Positions 1-9,282 of a stretch of 64,000 bases of DNA are shown here, piece after piece. The notes under the pieces were generated by a model, which was not told the DNA's origin, did not search any database, and worked only from the letters and a program-made list of their open reading frames with translations. The DNA lies in NCBI GenBank assembly GCA_016840085.1, contig JAEOTA010000018.1:124001-188000 (forward strand). Direction: 5' to 3'. Origin of the DNA: Promethearchaeota archaeon (GTDB lineage Archaea; Asgardarchaeota; Lokiarchaeia; Sigyniarchaeales; SOKP01). Numbering within the stretch: position 1 is the stretch's first letter; each line of letters starts with the position of its first letter. Both the position numbers and the translations under genes were made by a program.

Positions 1-410
1 CTCGACAACAATTTCCCTACAATAGGAATATATTGGGAAGTATAGTATGAAAGTGGAGAATTATGAGTACCACACATTGGAATTCCAATATATTTTGCCC
101 AATTTATCGCCATTGAACCAAAACTGGCATGTGTGTGAATATGGGCGATATCCAGATAATCATGTTGACAGAAGAAGTATTTATGTAACGGTAAACTCAG
201 AACAAAACCAGTTTTAGGTGAAATTTTTGCTCCAAAAAAATTATGAAGACATAGATTTTTAGGTCCATTTTTTGGTTTTTGAATACCAGGGGCATACACA
301 TGAACAGTATGGTCAGTATATTTTGCGATTGCTTCGGCTAGGTTTCTACAAGCAATAGCTGTTCCGTTGAGTTGTGAGTACATGCTTGTAAAAAATCCAA
401 TATCGAGCAT
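1..410 (-). CDS. Glycosyltransferase family 4, N-terminal part (cut by window edge)
   Basis: The reverse strand encodes 136 codons running off the left edge. The product starts MLDIGFFTSMYSQLNGTAIA, the usual GT4 opening (glycine-rich loop after the first beta strand), then has AHIHTHASFGSMAINWAKY and GIPMCGTHNSP, which match the donor-domain 'HxH...N.AK..GIP...THH' block of archaeal and bacterial GT4 mannosyl/glucosyltransferases. The acceptor half is present; the nucleotide-sugar-binding C-terminal half lies outside. An in-frame TTG at 422 would add LAKQ, but ATG 410 fits the family start better. The likely role is glycolipid or surface polysaccharide synthesis at the inner membrane face; the sugar cannot be told. 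Fold is confident, substrate unknown. Confidence 0.8.
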   Translation of the reverse strand, partial: MLDIGFFTSMYSQLNGTAIACRNLAEAIAKYTDHTVHVYAPGIQKPKNGPKNLCLHNFFGAKISPKTGFVLSLPLHKYFFCQHDYLDIAHIHTHASFGSMAINWAKYIGIPMCGTHNSPLSYYTSQYIPIVGKLLS

Positions 411-912
411 TTGTTTTGCCAAGGCGGACGTCCCTAAAAATTTAGTTAAGTATTTGTTATTTTATCTAGATAAGTATTTGAATATTTAATTGATTTAACA
501 ACAAAAATCAATAATTCCTTTTAAGTTATTTCTTTTAATAAAAAAAAATCAAATTTTTAATAAGAAGTAGAAATCTTAAAACAATGGATTATTACGATGT
601 TATATGTTATAATTCATTTAATGAAGGATATTCAATTTAAGGTAAAAATTATCTATAGTTATCAATTTATCTCCCATCTTTTTATCATTTTCATTTAATT
701 ATAAGTAACAGGTAGAAATTGAAGAAAAGTCGTTGAATTTCTTCAAGCGACTTTAATATTGTATTATATGTAAGAATAATAGAATAATGAGTTATTTATG
801 TTTTTGAAATTCAGCTTTCTTGGAGGTTTCGTTAGATTTACAATTTTTTTGAACCATCAACTTATTAGCTTAATTAATAAAATTTTTTTGATATAAATAA
901 TATCTCCTATTT
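411..912. other. Gene-poor stretch of about 500 bases
   Basis: No convincing gene is seen here on either strand. The only short ATG frames are an 18-codon one at 583 and a 33-codon one near 799, neither with protein-like composition. The stretch contains the hairpin at 721-754. It probably also holds promoters for the leftward glycosyltransferase and the rightward small ORF at 913. Confidence 0.5.
721..754. other. Intergenic stem-loop with an alternative pairing
   Basis: Bases 726-737 (AAAGTCGTTGAA) pair with 742-754 with a single bulged C and a four-base loop. A competing perfect 7-bp stem is possible between 721-727 (GAAGAAA) and 738-744 (TTTCTTC). The two stems share bases and exclude each other. 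No T-run follows on the plus strand, so it does not look like a simple terminator. It could be part of a small RNA or leader, or chance in AT-rich DNA. Confidence 0.4.
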
Positions 913-1089
913 ATGGACCCAGTAGAAGAAAAAATGATAATTATAGATATTTTGAAAAAGCGAAGATTATCTTATTCGATTGAAATTTTAGATGTGCAAG
1001 GAGATAGATATACTGTTCGTAATAATTTTGGATCAACTATAGTATATATAAAGAAAAATAACGATTATTTCTTAGAATCAGAATTTTAA
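913..1089 (+). CDS. Small hypothetical protein, 58 residues
   Basis: ATG 913 opens a 58-codon frame ending TAA at 1087-1089. The product begins MDPVEEKMIIIDILKKRRLS, continues with an alternating hydrophobic/polar pattern (YSIEILDVQGDRYTVRN, then TIVYIKKNNDYFLESEF) and is acidic at the end. It reads like a small alpha/beta domain and uses codons like its neighbours. I recognise no family. It lies between the gene-poor stretch and the unknown ORF at 1289, on the same strand, about 200 bases upstream of it. A coding origin is likely but not certain. Confidence 0.45.
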   Translation: MDPVEEKMIIIDILKKRRLSYSIEILDVQGDRYTVRNNFGSTIVYIKKNNDYFLESEF

Positions 1090-1288
1090 TGAAAAATTAC
1101 TAATTTTTCAGTGTTTTAATAGATATATTAAACGAAATAGAAAAAGAAATTAATTCTTTTAAGATTTTATTTTTTCAAACTAATATAATAAAGGTATTAA
1201 TATTTATTATTAGATAAGAATTTAAGATAAAAATATTATAAATAAATTAACTAATAGTAAAATTATAAAAATAATTAGTTGATTTAAT

Positions 1289-2422
1289 ATTCGACGTAGA
1301 AGAGTAGGTTCAGAAAATACTGAAAGTAAGTTCATTGAAAAGTTTAGAGCAGTTATTGATGACCATACATCTCTTTCGATATATAATAAAAAAAAAAGAT
1401 CTGTTTGTGTTATTCGAAAAGATTTAGCCAAATCTTATGAAATTGAAGTAGATGCTTCTGAAGCTCCTGTGTTGAATAAAATATTAAGTGATCCAGAACC
1501 ATATGAGATTTCTATTGCTGATTTGAAAATCTTAGAGGAAGAAATATTCCCTATAAATGAAGCTTTACAGAAAGTGTTTGGATCAGAAAAAGACCTGAAA
1601 TTAAATGCGATAAAATTAGCTATTGGGAGTACTTATACAGATTATGTTACCATTGGAGAGAATGATTTAATTAGATTCGATGTTAAGCCTACCCTTAATG
1701 GGTTAAATGAATTTATTAAAGAAAATAAAGAGAGTATTTTAGGATTTTTAGATTGTGAGTATATTAGCGAAGAGGGTAATGTTATATATTTGAATTGTAG
1801 CAAAAAAAATGTGTCTGAAAATATCTACTCAATAAAGTTATTAATTCTGGCATCTATGCAACAAAGAGGATTTTTCCTTCAACAAGAGCATAAATATTAT
1901 GGGCTCCAACTCTATATTATAATTGAATCTAGAAAGCCTAATGAAAATAAATTGTTGGAATTTTTAAAAGAACTTAATATTGATTGGGAAGTTATATTTT
2001 TCAGAAGAAAACTAGCGATCCATGATTGGACAGAGATAGAGTGTGAAAGAAATAGTGAAAATCTAAAAAGTTTTCTCCGTGGAAAATATGATACATTAAA
2101 TTATTTTGACGTAAACAATATAATTCGTCTAATAGTGAAGAACCAATTACCTTTTAAAGTAGCTGATAAAATGGCATCTCTTTTATATAAAATGAAAAGT
2201 GAAAGAGCAAGTCGCTTTCATGATAGAAAATATAATGAAATCGCTTATCAGGATGATCAGTTACAACAAGATGAATATTCAGTAACACTAAAAAAAGCAG
2301 AAGTTGCCGCAGCTGCTAAACTCGCATGTGCTTATTTAGGAATACATAATAAAATTAATTTTGATAGAGATATTTCTATAGATGAAATTCTAAAATATCA
2401 AGAAGAATTATCAAATATCTAG
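1289..2422 (+). CDS. Hypothetical protein, start probably upstream of first GTG
   Basis: The first conventional start in frame is GTG 1469, giving 317 residues. The frame is open and protein-like for about 60 codons before it (for example RAVIDDHTSLSIY and VCVIRKDLAKSYEIEVDASE) back to a TGA at 1280. No ATG, GTG or TTG lies in that stretch. The first ATT is at 1289, six bases after a weak Shine-Dalgarno-like GTTGA, giving about 377 residues. I recognise no family. The product is mixed alpha/beta, charged, with an alanine-rich segment near the C-terminus (KKAEVAAAAKLACAYLGI). The position of the true start is uncertain. Confidence 0.55.
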   Translation: MRRRRVGSENTESKFIEKFRAVIDDHTSLSIYNKKKRSVCVIRKDLAKSYEIEVDASEAPVLNKILSDPEPYEISIADLKILEEEIFPINEALQKVFGSEKDLKLNAIKLAIGSTYTDYVTIGENDLIRFDVKPTLNGLNEFIKENKESILGFLDCEYISEEGNVIYLNCSKKNVSENIYSIKLLILASMQQRGFFLQQEHKYYGLQLYIIIESRKPNENKLLEFLKELNIDWEVIFFRRKLAIHDWTEIECERNSENLKSFLRGKYDTLNYFDVNNIIRLIVKNQLPFKVADKMASLLYKMKSERASRFHDRKYNEIAYQDDQLQQDEYSVTLKKAEVAAAAKLACAYLGIHNKINFDRDISIDEILKYQEELSNI

Positions 2423-2490
2423 ATATTTCTATTATATTAATATAAAAAAATAAATTTATAAAAAATATCCCAATTTTAATCTTGTTTTTT

Positions 2491-3486
2491 TTAAATTAAT
2501 CCATAGGATTGTTTTAATAATTCATGATTTGCATTCCCTACTGTTATACTTTTACCTGTCTTAATATTTGTGATCGTATAGATTGCTGGTGCAAATAATC
2601 CTGGATCAATATCATAGAAATTATAATCTGCTGCTTTAAATGTGTCAATGAAAGGTTTTCCATAACTAGAAGAAGTGTTTGCTGGTGCCTTATTAACGAT
2701 TTCAAATAATTCTGCTTCTTTTTCTTTCTCGACATTTATTGTATAATAAGTTATTCCCCCAGCAATTATTGAGTCATTAGTACGTCCCATAGCACCAAGA
2801 TCATCTTTAGCAATTGGTGCAATAGTAGTTGTTCCAAAACCATCATGGATTACTTCAATTGGAAAATTGATTTCATGTAATTTATGAATACCTGTTTCAA
2901 CAATTCTTGCAGCTACTTGGATTGATCCTATAAGACAGGCAGTTGGAGCACAAATTGCGTATGTATTCTTCACTTCTATTCCACATTTATTTGCTACAAT
3001 TTCCATAACTTCTTCATTCGGTAATCTTGGAGTCTCAAAAACGATGATTGCACAATCGGAATTATCTGTATAATTAATTTCTTCAAATAATTTTTCAACT
3101 TTACTTTTAGCTCGAGCTGGTCCTGAACCCAGTGATTGAAAAATAACTTTCTTCTTTTTTACTCCCTCTTTTTCTACTTCTTTTTTTAATTTAATATTCC
3201 AACCAGCTAATTGAGAAGCCATGCAAGCAATTATGGGATCTGAAGTATAAACATTAACACTTGGTATAATTTGTCCATCTAAGTCGTAATATGAAAAATC
3301 TACGGTACCTAAACCCCCCATACAAATTTCTCCAACTAATTTACCTCCTAACCAAGAAGAATTTGACATGTCTAGAATTATGGCATCATTATCTAATTTG
3401 TGAATTTCAGCCTTATAGATTTCGTTATGATCTATTATTTTATCAACGATATTCCTTGCAAGTTCATTTATTTTTATATGATGCAC
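2491..3486 (-). CDS. mch: Methenyl-H4MPT cyclohydrolase
   Basis: The 331-residue product interconverts 5-formyl- and 5,10-methenyl-tetrahydromethanopterin in the cytoplasm, a step of the archaeal methyl branch of the Wood-Ljungdahl pathway. Family landmarks are present: EICMGGLGTVDF (about 53-64), DPIIACMASQLAGW (83-96), SLGSGPARA (118-126), a RIVETGIHKLHEI block, GRTNDSIIAGG and the C-terminal YDIDPGLFAPA. Length is close to the usual 320. A lysine-rich insert (about 101-115) precedes the SGPARA motif. The gene stands alone between convergent or divergent neighbours; mtd and ftr lie 7-9 kb away. Assignment is secure. Confidence 0.95.
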   Translation of the reverse strand: MHHIKINELARNIVDKIIDHNEIYKAEIHKLDNDAIILDMSNSSWLGGKLVGEICMGGLGTVDFSYYDLDGQIIPSVNVYTSDPIIACMASQLAGWNIKLKKEVEKEGVKKKKVIFQSLGSGPARAKSKVEKLFEEINYTDNSDCAIIVFETPRLPNEEVMEIVANKCGIEVKNTYAICAPTACLIGSIQVAARIVETGIHKLHEINFPIEVIHDGFGTTTIAPIAKDDLGAMGRTNDSIIAGGITYYTINVEKEKEAELFEIVNKAPANTSSSYGKPFIDTFKAADYNFYDIDPGLFAPAIYTITNIKTGKSITVGNANHELLKQSYGLI

Positions 3487-3599
3487 TTATTTTCACCTTA
3501 TTAAAATTTCTTTTTTTAATTGAGTATTTAATATTAATTTGATATATAATTATAATATATTTTTAATTTTGAATATATGATAATCAAACTCTCTATAAT

Positions 3600-5126
3600 A
3601 TGAAAAACGCCGAAGAAAAATTAAGTAAGCTAAATAAAGATCTTGCGAAAGCTAAAACTTTTTTCTTAGATAATATAAAAGATATAGATTCTCCAATTCA
3701 TATTTATACTCATTTAGATGCTGATGGTTTAAGTTCAGGAGCTATCCTTGGAAAAGCTCTGTATCGAGAAAGATTACCATTTCAAATTACTGTGCTTAGA
3801 CAATTAGAAAAAAGCGAAATTCAGAGTCTTTCTAATAAAATTAAAGATAATAATGGTTTTCTTTTCTTTTGCGACCTTGGAAGTGGGCAATATTTAGAAT
3901 TACAAAAAAACTTAATAATTAATAAAAAATTCACTTCCTTTTTAATTCTGGACCATCATCTTCCTCAAGATATATCTAATAAAGAAGAAATTGATTCAAT
4001 TAACGAAATTCATAGAAATACAAGTCCTTGGCATATTAATCCCTATTTTTTTGATATAGATGGAAGTAAAGAGATTTCCGCAGCAGGATTATGTTATTAT
4101 TTTTCAAAATGCTTAAATAGCCAAAATTTAGATCTTTCTCCTATAGCTATTGTAGGAGCAATTGGAGATATTCAAAATCAATATACAAATAAATCTTTTC
4201 AAGGTTTGAATTCCTTAATATTAGAAGATGCGAAAAATTCAGGATTAATAGAAGTTGTTAATGACTTGAATTTTTCTGCCTTAAGACCTATAAATGAAGC
4301 TATTGCTTATTCTAATGAAATTAAATTGCCAGGATTGACTAATAATGCCGCTAAAACTTTAGTATTCTTAAAAACATTAGGAATATTAATTGAGAATACA
4401 GAAGGAAGTGTAAAAACTTTAAACGAATTAAATCAAGATGAAAAACAAAAGATTTCCTCAGCAATAATTGAATATGCATCATTAAAACTTGATCTAGAAC
4501 CAAGTAATATAATTAACAAATTAATAATCAATAGATATATCTTAAGAGAGGAAATAACTCATTCTGAACTTCATGATGCTAGAGAATTTTCTTATCTCCT
4601 TAATGCGTGTGGTAGAACTTATAATGCATCATTAGGTATTGCGATTGCCATGGGAGATAGAAAAAAAATTTATAAGCAATCAAAGGAGGTCAGACAAAAC
4701 TATAGAAAACTTTTACATGAAAGTCTTTTTTGGATTGAAAATAAAGAAAAAATCCAGCAAAAAGAATATATCCAATACTTTTTTGGGGAAAACGTAATTC
4801 CTGAAAATATAATAGGAACAATAACATCGATATTGATTTTTCAGAATATTCAAGGGATCGATAAGTCTAAACCAATATTTGGTTTAGCAAAAAGAAAAGA
4901 TGAGAATGTCTATAAAGTATCAGGAAGAGCGCACGAAAAAATTGTAAAAAAAGGAGTAAATCTTTCAGAAGCAATAAGAGAAGCTTGTATACATTTAAAT
5001 TTAGATGTATTAGGAGGGGGACATCCTCCTGCGGCGGGAACAAAAATTCCTGTAGATACAGTTGAAAGTTTTCTTGAAAATTGTAATTTGGCTATTCAAA
5101 ATCAATTAAAGCACATAAAAAGTTAG
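3600..5126 (+). CDS. DHH-family phosphoesterase, archaeal RecJ/GAN-like nuclease
   Basis: This 508-residue protein has the DHH signature set: HLDADG (38-43), CDLGSG (about 91-96), DHH (118-120) and AIGD (about 187-190), all binding two divalent metals. A C-terminal DHHA1 domain carries GGGHPPAAG (about 474-482). Archaeal members of this architecture are single-strand 5'-3' DNA/RNA exonucleases, some bound to GINS at the replication fork (GAN). Which of the archaeal RecJ paralogues this is cannot be told by eye. The gene converges on the beta-CASP RNase with a 10-base gap, so both may share a transcription end region. Confidence 0.85.
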   Translation: MKNAEEKLSKLNKDLAKAKTFFLDNIKDIDSPIHIYTHLDADGLSSGAILGKALYRERLPFQITVLRQLEKSEIQSLSNKIKDNNGFLFFCDLGSGQYLELQKNLIINKKFTSFLILDHHLPQDISNKEEIDSINEIHRNTSPWHINPYFFDIDGSKEISAAGLCYYFSKCLNSQNLDLSPIAIVGAIGDIQNQYTNKSFQGLNSLILEDAKNSGLIEVVNDLNFSALRPINEAIAYSNEIKLPGLTNNAAKTLVFLKTLGILIENTEGSVKTLNELNQDEKQKISSAIIEYASLKLDLEPSNIINKLIINRYILREEITHSELHDAREFSYLLNACGRTYNASLGIAIAMGDRKKIYKQSKEVRQNYRKLLHESLFWIENKEKIQQKEYIQYFFGENVIPENIIGTITSILIFQNIQGIDKSKPIFGLAKRKDENVYKVSGRAHEKIVKKGVNLSEAIREACIHLNLDVLGGGHPPAAGTKIPVDTVESFLENCNLAIQNQLKHIKS

Positions 5127-5136
5127 ATTAATAGTA

Positions 5137-6441
5137 TTAAATTTGATATACTTCTCCTATTTCAGGAGCTATTGAATTATATCCCTTTTTAGTTAACTCG
5201 CTTGCTAATTTAGTTGTTGATTTATTGTCACCATGAATACAAAATACATTATTATTGGAATGCTCTTGAAAATTCAAATTTGCTATATAATCATGAATAT
5301 GCACATTGTCAGAATGGCTTGAAAAATCAAAATAATCATAATCACACGTTGCTTTTATCCTTAATTCATTTGAAATATGCCTTTTTCTTCCTGAATCTTT
5401 GAATTCAAAAATTCCATTATCTATTAGGCCTCTCCCCGGAGTTCCTTCTACTTGATATCCTACTAAATAGATTGCAGAGGTAGGATCTTGTAAAATAGTC
5501 TCAATATACTCAATTGCAGCACCCCCCTTAAGCATACCTGAAGGTGCAATTATGACACCTTCAGATTTTTTTACAATTGATCTTGTTTTTGGTCTGGTCA
5601 CAAAGTGGGCTTTTTTTAAAGCTTTTCTAAACGATATTATGTTTCTGATGAAATCTGGATAATCTAAGTAAATCCTAGACATTTTTCTTGCTAAGCCATC
5701 AATGAATATTTTACCCCTATAGTTATATTTTTCTAATATTAATAAGACTTCTTGAGAGCGTGCAACTCCAAAAGCAGGAATTAAGACTTTCCCACCATTA
5801 TTAGTAATATGATTAATTCTTTCTACTAAATCCTTCTCTAGTTGCTGTCTTGGTGGGTGTTCTCTAAGAGCATATGTTGATTCTATTATTAACGTATCCA
5901 ATTTCGGAACATCTTGAGAATTTGCTGGATTGATTAAATTTGTTGTAAGCGTATTAATATCTCCTGAATATAAAACAATTTTATTGTCAACCTCGATTAA
6001 AATAGATACACTTCCAGGAATATGACCCGCATCAATAAATGTAATATAAAAATTATCATCAATTTTTTGACGTGTTCCATTTTTAAGAAAATATGTATTT
6101 TGTTTTAATAGATCTAATTCTCTAAATCCAAAGGGATAAGGGTATTTTGAAATTCTTATCATATCTTTTATAAGAACTTCAGTTGTAGCAAGAGAAACGG
6201 GATTAGTAAAGAAAGGAATCTTTGTAGTTTTATATAATAGAGGTAAAGCACCTGAATGATCAATATGGCTATGAGTTAATGCTATTGCTTTTAGGTTATT
6301 TATATCAGTTTTATAGGGTAATCTATCATCGCTATTGAATCCTATTCCGTAATCCAAAATACATTGTGTTCCATTTTTTGACTCTACTAGAATTCCAGAA
6401 CGACCTATTTCTCTACAGCTTCCTAAAAATGTGATTTTCAT
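5137..6441 (-). CDS. Beta-CASP metallo-beta-lactamase RNase (aCPSF2-like)
   Basis: The 434-residue product has the MBL zinc motif HSHIDHSG (57-64), then GHIPGS and LYSGDI metal ligands. The beta-CASP region follows: LIIESTYALREHP (motif A), IPAFGVARSQE, the APSGMLKGG block, SSHSD (motif B) and IHGD (motif C). There are no N-terminal KH domains, so it resembles archaeal aCPSF2/aRNase J-type enzymes rather than KH-bearing aCPSF1. Likely role: cytoplasmic endo- and/or 5'-3' exoribonuclease in RNA turnover or 3'-end maturation. The start at ATG 6441 matches the family opening (MKITFLGSCREIGRSG). Confidence 0.9.
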   Translation of the reverse strand: MKITFLGSCREIGRSGILVESKNGTQCILDYGIGFNSDDRLPYKTDINNLKAIALTHSHIDHSGALPLLYKTTKIPFFTNPVSLATTEVLIKDMIRISKYPYPFGFRELDLLKQNTYFLKNGTRQKIDDNFYITFIDAGHIPGSVSILIEVDNKIVLYSGDINTLTTNLINPANSQDVPKLDTLIIESTYALREHPPRQQLEKDLVERINHITNNGGKVLIPAFGVARSQEVLLILEKYNYRGKIFIDGLARKMSRIYLDYPDFIRNIISFRKALKKAHFVTRPKTRSIVKKSEGVIIAPSGMLKGGAAIEYIETILQDPTSAIYLVGYQVEGTPGRGLIDNGIFEFKDSGRKRHISNELRIKATCDYDYFDFSSHSDNVHIHDYIANLNFQEHSNNNVFCIHGDNKSTTKLASELTKKGYNSIAPEIGEVYQI

Positions 6442-6605
6442 TAGTAATGAAAAGATTTTTAAAAATTTCTAAAAATTTATTATTTCTAAAAAAGAATATC
6501 AGTTTTTTTAAAATTTCTATTTAGACTAAAAAATGTATTAATTCTTTTTGTACTTTTTTTTTATAGAGCCAAATAAAAAAAAGAAGCTACGAAGAAATAG
6601 AAAGA

Positions 6606-7355
6606 TTATTTTAATTTTTTTATCGTATTAGTCAATAAAGCAATAACATTATCAACATTTTTAGCAAAGATTTCTAAGATTTCTTCCCAAGTAACAGGAG
6701 CTTCATCAGCTTTCCAGCAATCATAATCCGTAGACATAGCTACAGCAGCATATGGGATGCTTGCTTCATTTGCTAAAATTGTTTCAGGAGCTATGCTCAT
6801 ATTTATCACATCAGCACCCCATATCCTAAACATCTCTGATTCTGCCCTTGTTGAAAATCTTGGTCCTTCAATAGTGACTACCGTTCCTTTTTCATGGAAT
6901 TTAAGATTAAGTTCTTTCGCTGTTTCAATAAGGATATTTCTTATCTCTTCTGAATAAGGATCAGCCATGGGTGTATGTTTCATATCACCTGGAGCAAATT
7001 CTTCAAAAAAAGATATTTTCCTAAGTCGGGTGAAGTCTATAAATTGGTCAAGAATAACGAGATCACCTCTGTCTATTTTTTCTCTCAAGCTACCACAAGC
7101 TGTAGTTGCAAGGATATGAGAACACCCTTGATCTTTTAATGCTTGTATGTTAGCCCTATAATTTATTTGCGTGGGAGGAATTTTATGCTCTCTTCCATGT
7201 CTAGCAATAAGAACTACATCAACATCATGAATTTTCCCTAATTTTAAAGGAGAAGACGGTTTTCCATATGATGTATTAACATCGATATCTTTTGCATCCT
7301 TTAAAATTTCCGGATTGTCTAATCCCGAACCGCCAATTATTCCTATTTTTACCAT
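6606..7355 (-). CDS. mtnP: S-methyl-5'-thioadenosine phosphorylase
   Basis: The product is a trimer-type purine nucleoside phosphorylase of about 249 residues that splits methylthioadenosine into adenine and methylthioribose-1-phosphate. Evidence: the opening MVKIGIIGGSGL, ARHGREHKIPP, NYRANIQALK, the ATTACGSLRE phosphate/base block, EGPRFSTRAESEMFR and NMSIAPETILANEA with STDYDCW. I chose ATG 7355 rather than TTG-less upstream ATG 7367 (adds MLNI), because the family begins at the phosphate-binding strand. It neighbours an adenosine-kinase-like gene and apt, giving a complete adenine salvage route. Confidence 0.92.
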   Translation of the reverse strand: MVKIGIIGGSGLDNPEILKDAKDIDVNTSYGKPSSPLKLGKIHDVDVVLIARHGREHKIPPTQINYRANIQALKDQGCSHILATTACGSLREKIDRGDLVILDQFIDFTRLRKISFFEEFAPGDMKHTPMADPYSEEIRNILIETAKELNLKFHEKGTVVTIEGPRFSTRAESEMFRIWGADVINMSIAPETILANEASIPYAAVAMSTDYDCWKADEAPVTWEEILEIFAKNVDNVIALLTNTIKKLK

Positions 7356-7506
7356 AATATTCAACATATAGTTTTTTTAAATTATAAAATTTTAAATTTT
7401 ATAAATTATTTGTTAAAAAACTTACCCACTGCTGCCAAATTCTATAAAGTTTTAACATAATATTGATTAGTGTAAAATATATTTCTAAAATTTATTTTTA
7501 TAATTA

Positions 7507-8505
7507 ATGCTAAAAAACAAAGTTCTTGTTCTTGGGTCATTGGCTTTTGATTATATAATGGGTTTTAAAGAGAGTTTTATTAAAGCGGTATCTATAAATC
7601 AAGATAAAGGGGAATATCAAAGTACTGTTACTGCAGATAGTCGTCATCAATTTTTTGGGGGAACAGCCGGTAATATTGCTTACAACTTAGGGCTTTTGAA
7701 TATTGCGAAAGTATCTTTATTTGGTTCAGTAGGCGATGATTTCGAGAGATTAGGATATAAGGATCATATAAACCAATTTTCAAATATAGAATTACTAGTT
7801 GATATATATGATGATCTTTTCACTGCAGCTTGTTATATAGTTAATGATATTAAATCTAATCAAATGATCATTTTTCATGGAGGTGCTTTAGACAAGTGTA
7901 AGGAAATTAATTTAATAAAAAAAGTTCCAAATCCGGAAGAGTTTATTTATGCAATAAATTCAACACAAAGTGTCGAAGCTATGACTAATTTTGCTATTCA
8001 ATTAGATGATTTGAAAATACCCTCTATATTTGATCCTGGTCAAGTAACTCCACTTTTCCAGAAAGAACGTTTAATAGATATAATCAAAAAATCAGAAATT
8101 TTAATCGGCAATAGCCATGAGATAATGCAAATAAAAGAGAAATCTGAGTTAACTGAAGAGAAGATTCTTGAATATGTCAGAGCAATTATAATAACACGAG
8201 GATCTGGAGGCTCTGAATTGATTTATAAAGATGAAAACAAAAAAATCTTTAAATATAATATCCCTATTGCTACTCCTGCGAAGGTTTTGGATACAACTGG
8301 GGCGGGAGATGGTTATCGTGCGGGAATACTAACGGGCTTAATGTTAAATATGACTATATTAGATTCTTGTCGATTAGGTGCAATAATTAGTTCATTTGTA
8401 GTTGAAACTAGTGGAGCTCAGACGCATCTTTTTGATATAAAACAAGTAAGGAAGAGATTTTTCAACACGTTTGGCTACTTCCCTCCTGAAATAGAAAGGA
8501 TATAA
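7507..8505 (+). CDS. PfkB-family sugar/nucleoside kinase, adenosine-kinase-like
   Basis: The 332-residue ribokinase-fold kinase opens with LVLGSLAFDYIMGF and FFGGTAGNIAYNLGLL (PfkB signature 1). The catalytic DTTGAGDGYRAG (signature 2, anion hole and general-base Asp) lies near residue 258-269. The opening and GGTAGN block resemble bacterial-type adenosine kinases more than ribokinase or fructokinase. The location between MTA phosphorylase and adenine phosphoribosyltransferase supports adenosine (or another purine nucleoside) as substrate, forming AMP from ATP. Family is certain; substrate is inferred. It is transcribed divergently from mtnP, about 150 bases apart. Confidence 0.8.
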   Translation: MLKNKVLVLGSLAFDYIMGFKESFIKAVSINQDKGEYQSTVTADSRHQFFGGTAGNIAYNLGLLNIAKVSLFGSVGDDFERLGYKDHINQFSNIELLVDIYDDLFTAACYIVNDIKSNQMIIFHGGALDKCKEINLIKKVPNPEEFIYAINSTQSVEAMTNFAIQLDDLKIPSIFDPGQVTPLFQKERLIDIIKKSEILIGNSHEIMQIKEKSELTEEKILEYVRAIIITRGSGGSELIYKDENKKIFKYNIPIATPAKVLDTTGAGDGYRAGILTGLMLNMTILDSCRLGAIISSFVVETSGAQTHLFDIKQVRKRFFNTFGYFPPEIERI

Positions 8506-8554
8506 AAAAATAATATTCTTAAATTAAAATTTTTATTTAAACAAAACGTATATA

Positions 8555-9088
8555 TCATTCTACTATGGGGATTTCTAATAATGAGAGAACATCATATCCT
8601 TTTAATTTATCTCTACCATGTAAACTTCCAGTAAGTTCAATAACAAAAGCTACACCTATAACATCTCCATTAACTTTTTCTACTAAGTGGCATGCCGCTT
8701 TAGCAGTTCCCCCAGTTGCTAATAAATCATCAAAAACTAAGACTTTATCACCTTTTATAATGGCATCTTTATGCATTTCAATAGAATCAGTACCATATTC
8801 AAGATCGTAAGTTACACTAATTGTCTCGGCAGGTAATTTTCCAGGTTTTCTCATTAATACAAAACCAGCACCCAAATGATAAGCAATAACGCCTCCCCAT
8901 ACATATCCACGGGCTTCGATTGCTGCTACTTTAGTAATACCTTTACCTTTGTAATGATTTATGATTCTATCACACGATTCTTTAAAAGGTTCATAAGCTT
9001 TACATAAAGTGGTAATATCCTTAAATTGTATTCCTGGTTTGGGCCAATCTGGTACATTTCTTATATATTTCAGAAGTGGATCTTCCAT
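8555..9088 (-). CDS. apt: Adenine phosphoribosyltransferase
   Basis: This 177-residue type-I phosphoribosyltransferase converts adenine plus PRPP to AMP. It has the full family pattern: IRNVPDWPKPGIQFKDIT at the N-terminus, KVAAIEARGYVWGG, a GFVLMRKPGKLPAET block and the PRPP loop VLVFDDLLATGGTAKAA (about 115-131). The length is standard. It converges with the adenosine-kinase-like gene, with a 50-base gap. It would consume the adenine released by MTA phosphorylase two genes away. Confidence 0.95.
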   Translation of the reverse strand: MEDPLLKYIRNVPDWPKPGIQFKDITTLCKAYEPFKESCDRIINHYKGKGITKVAAIEARGYVWGGVIAYHLGAGFVLMRKPGKLPAETISVTYDLEYGTDSIEMHKDAIIKGDKVLVFDDLLATGGTAKAACHLVEKVNGDVIGVAFVIELTGSLHGRDKLKGYDVLSLLEIPIVE

Positions 9089-9244
9089 ATTTTTATCAAA
9101 TCCATTTATACTTCATTATTTTTTAAAATTTTTTAATTAAAAATTATATTTAATTATATTTAATCGTCATAGGAATAGATTACTAAAAAACTAAATTCTC
9201 TTTTTAATAATTAGAAAAAATTAAATAAAGATAAAATTATAAAA

Positions 9245-9255
9245 TTTATATAAAA
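9245..9255 (+). promoter_or_regulatory. Likely TATA box of the RagA-like gene
   Basis: TTTATATAAAA is a good archaeal TATA element. A start 25-30 bases downstream would fall just before the GGTGA Shine-Dalgarno at 9271-9275, giving a leader of about 10-15 bases. This supports translation beginning near 9283 rather than at ATG 9331. Confidence 0.45.
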
Positions 9256-9282
9256 GCAATTAAAATCAACGGTGAAATAAAA

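Noticed and set aside
1222..1431. 69-codon minus-strand frame
   Set aside because: It overlaps the upstream extension of the 1289 gene, whose composition is more protein-like on the plus strand.
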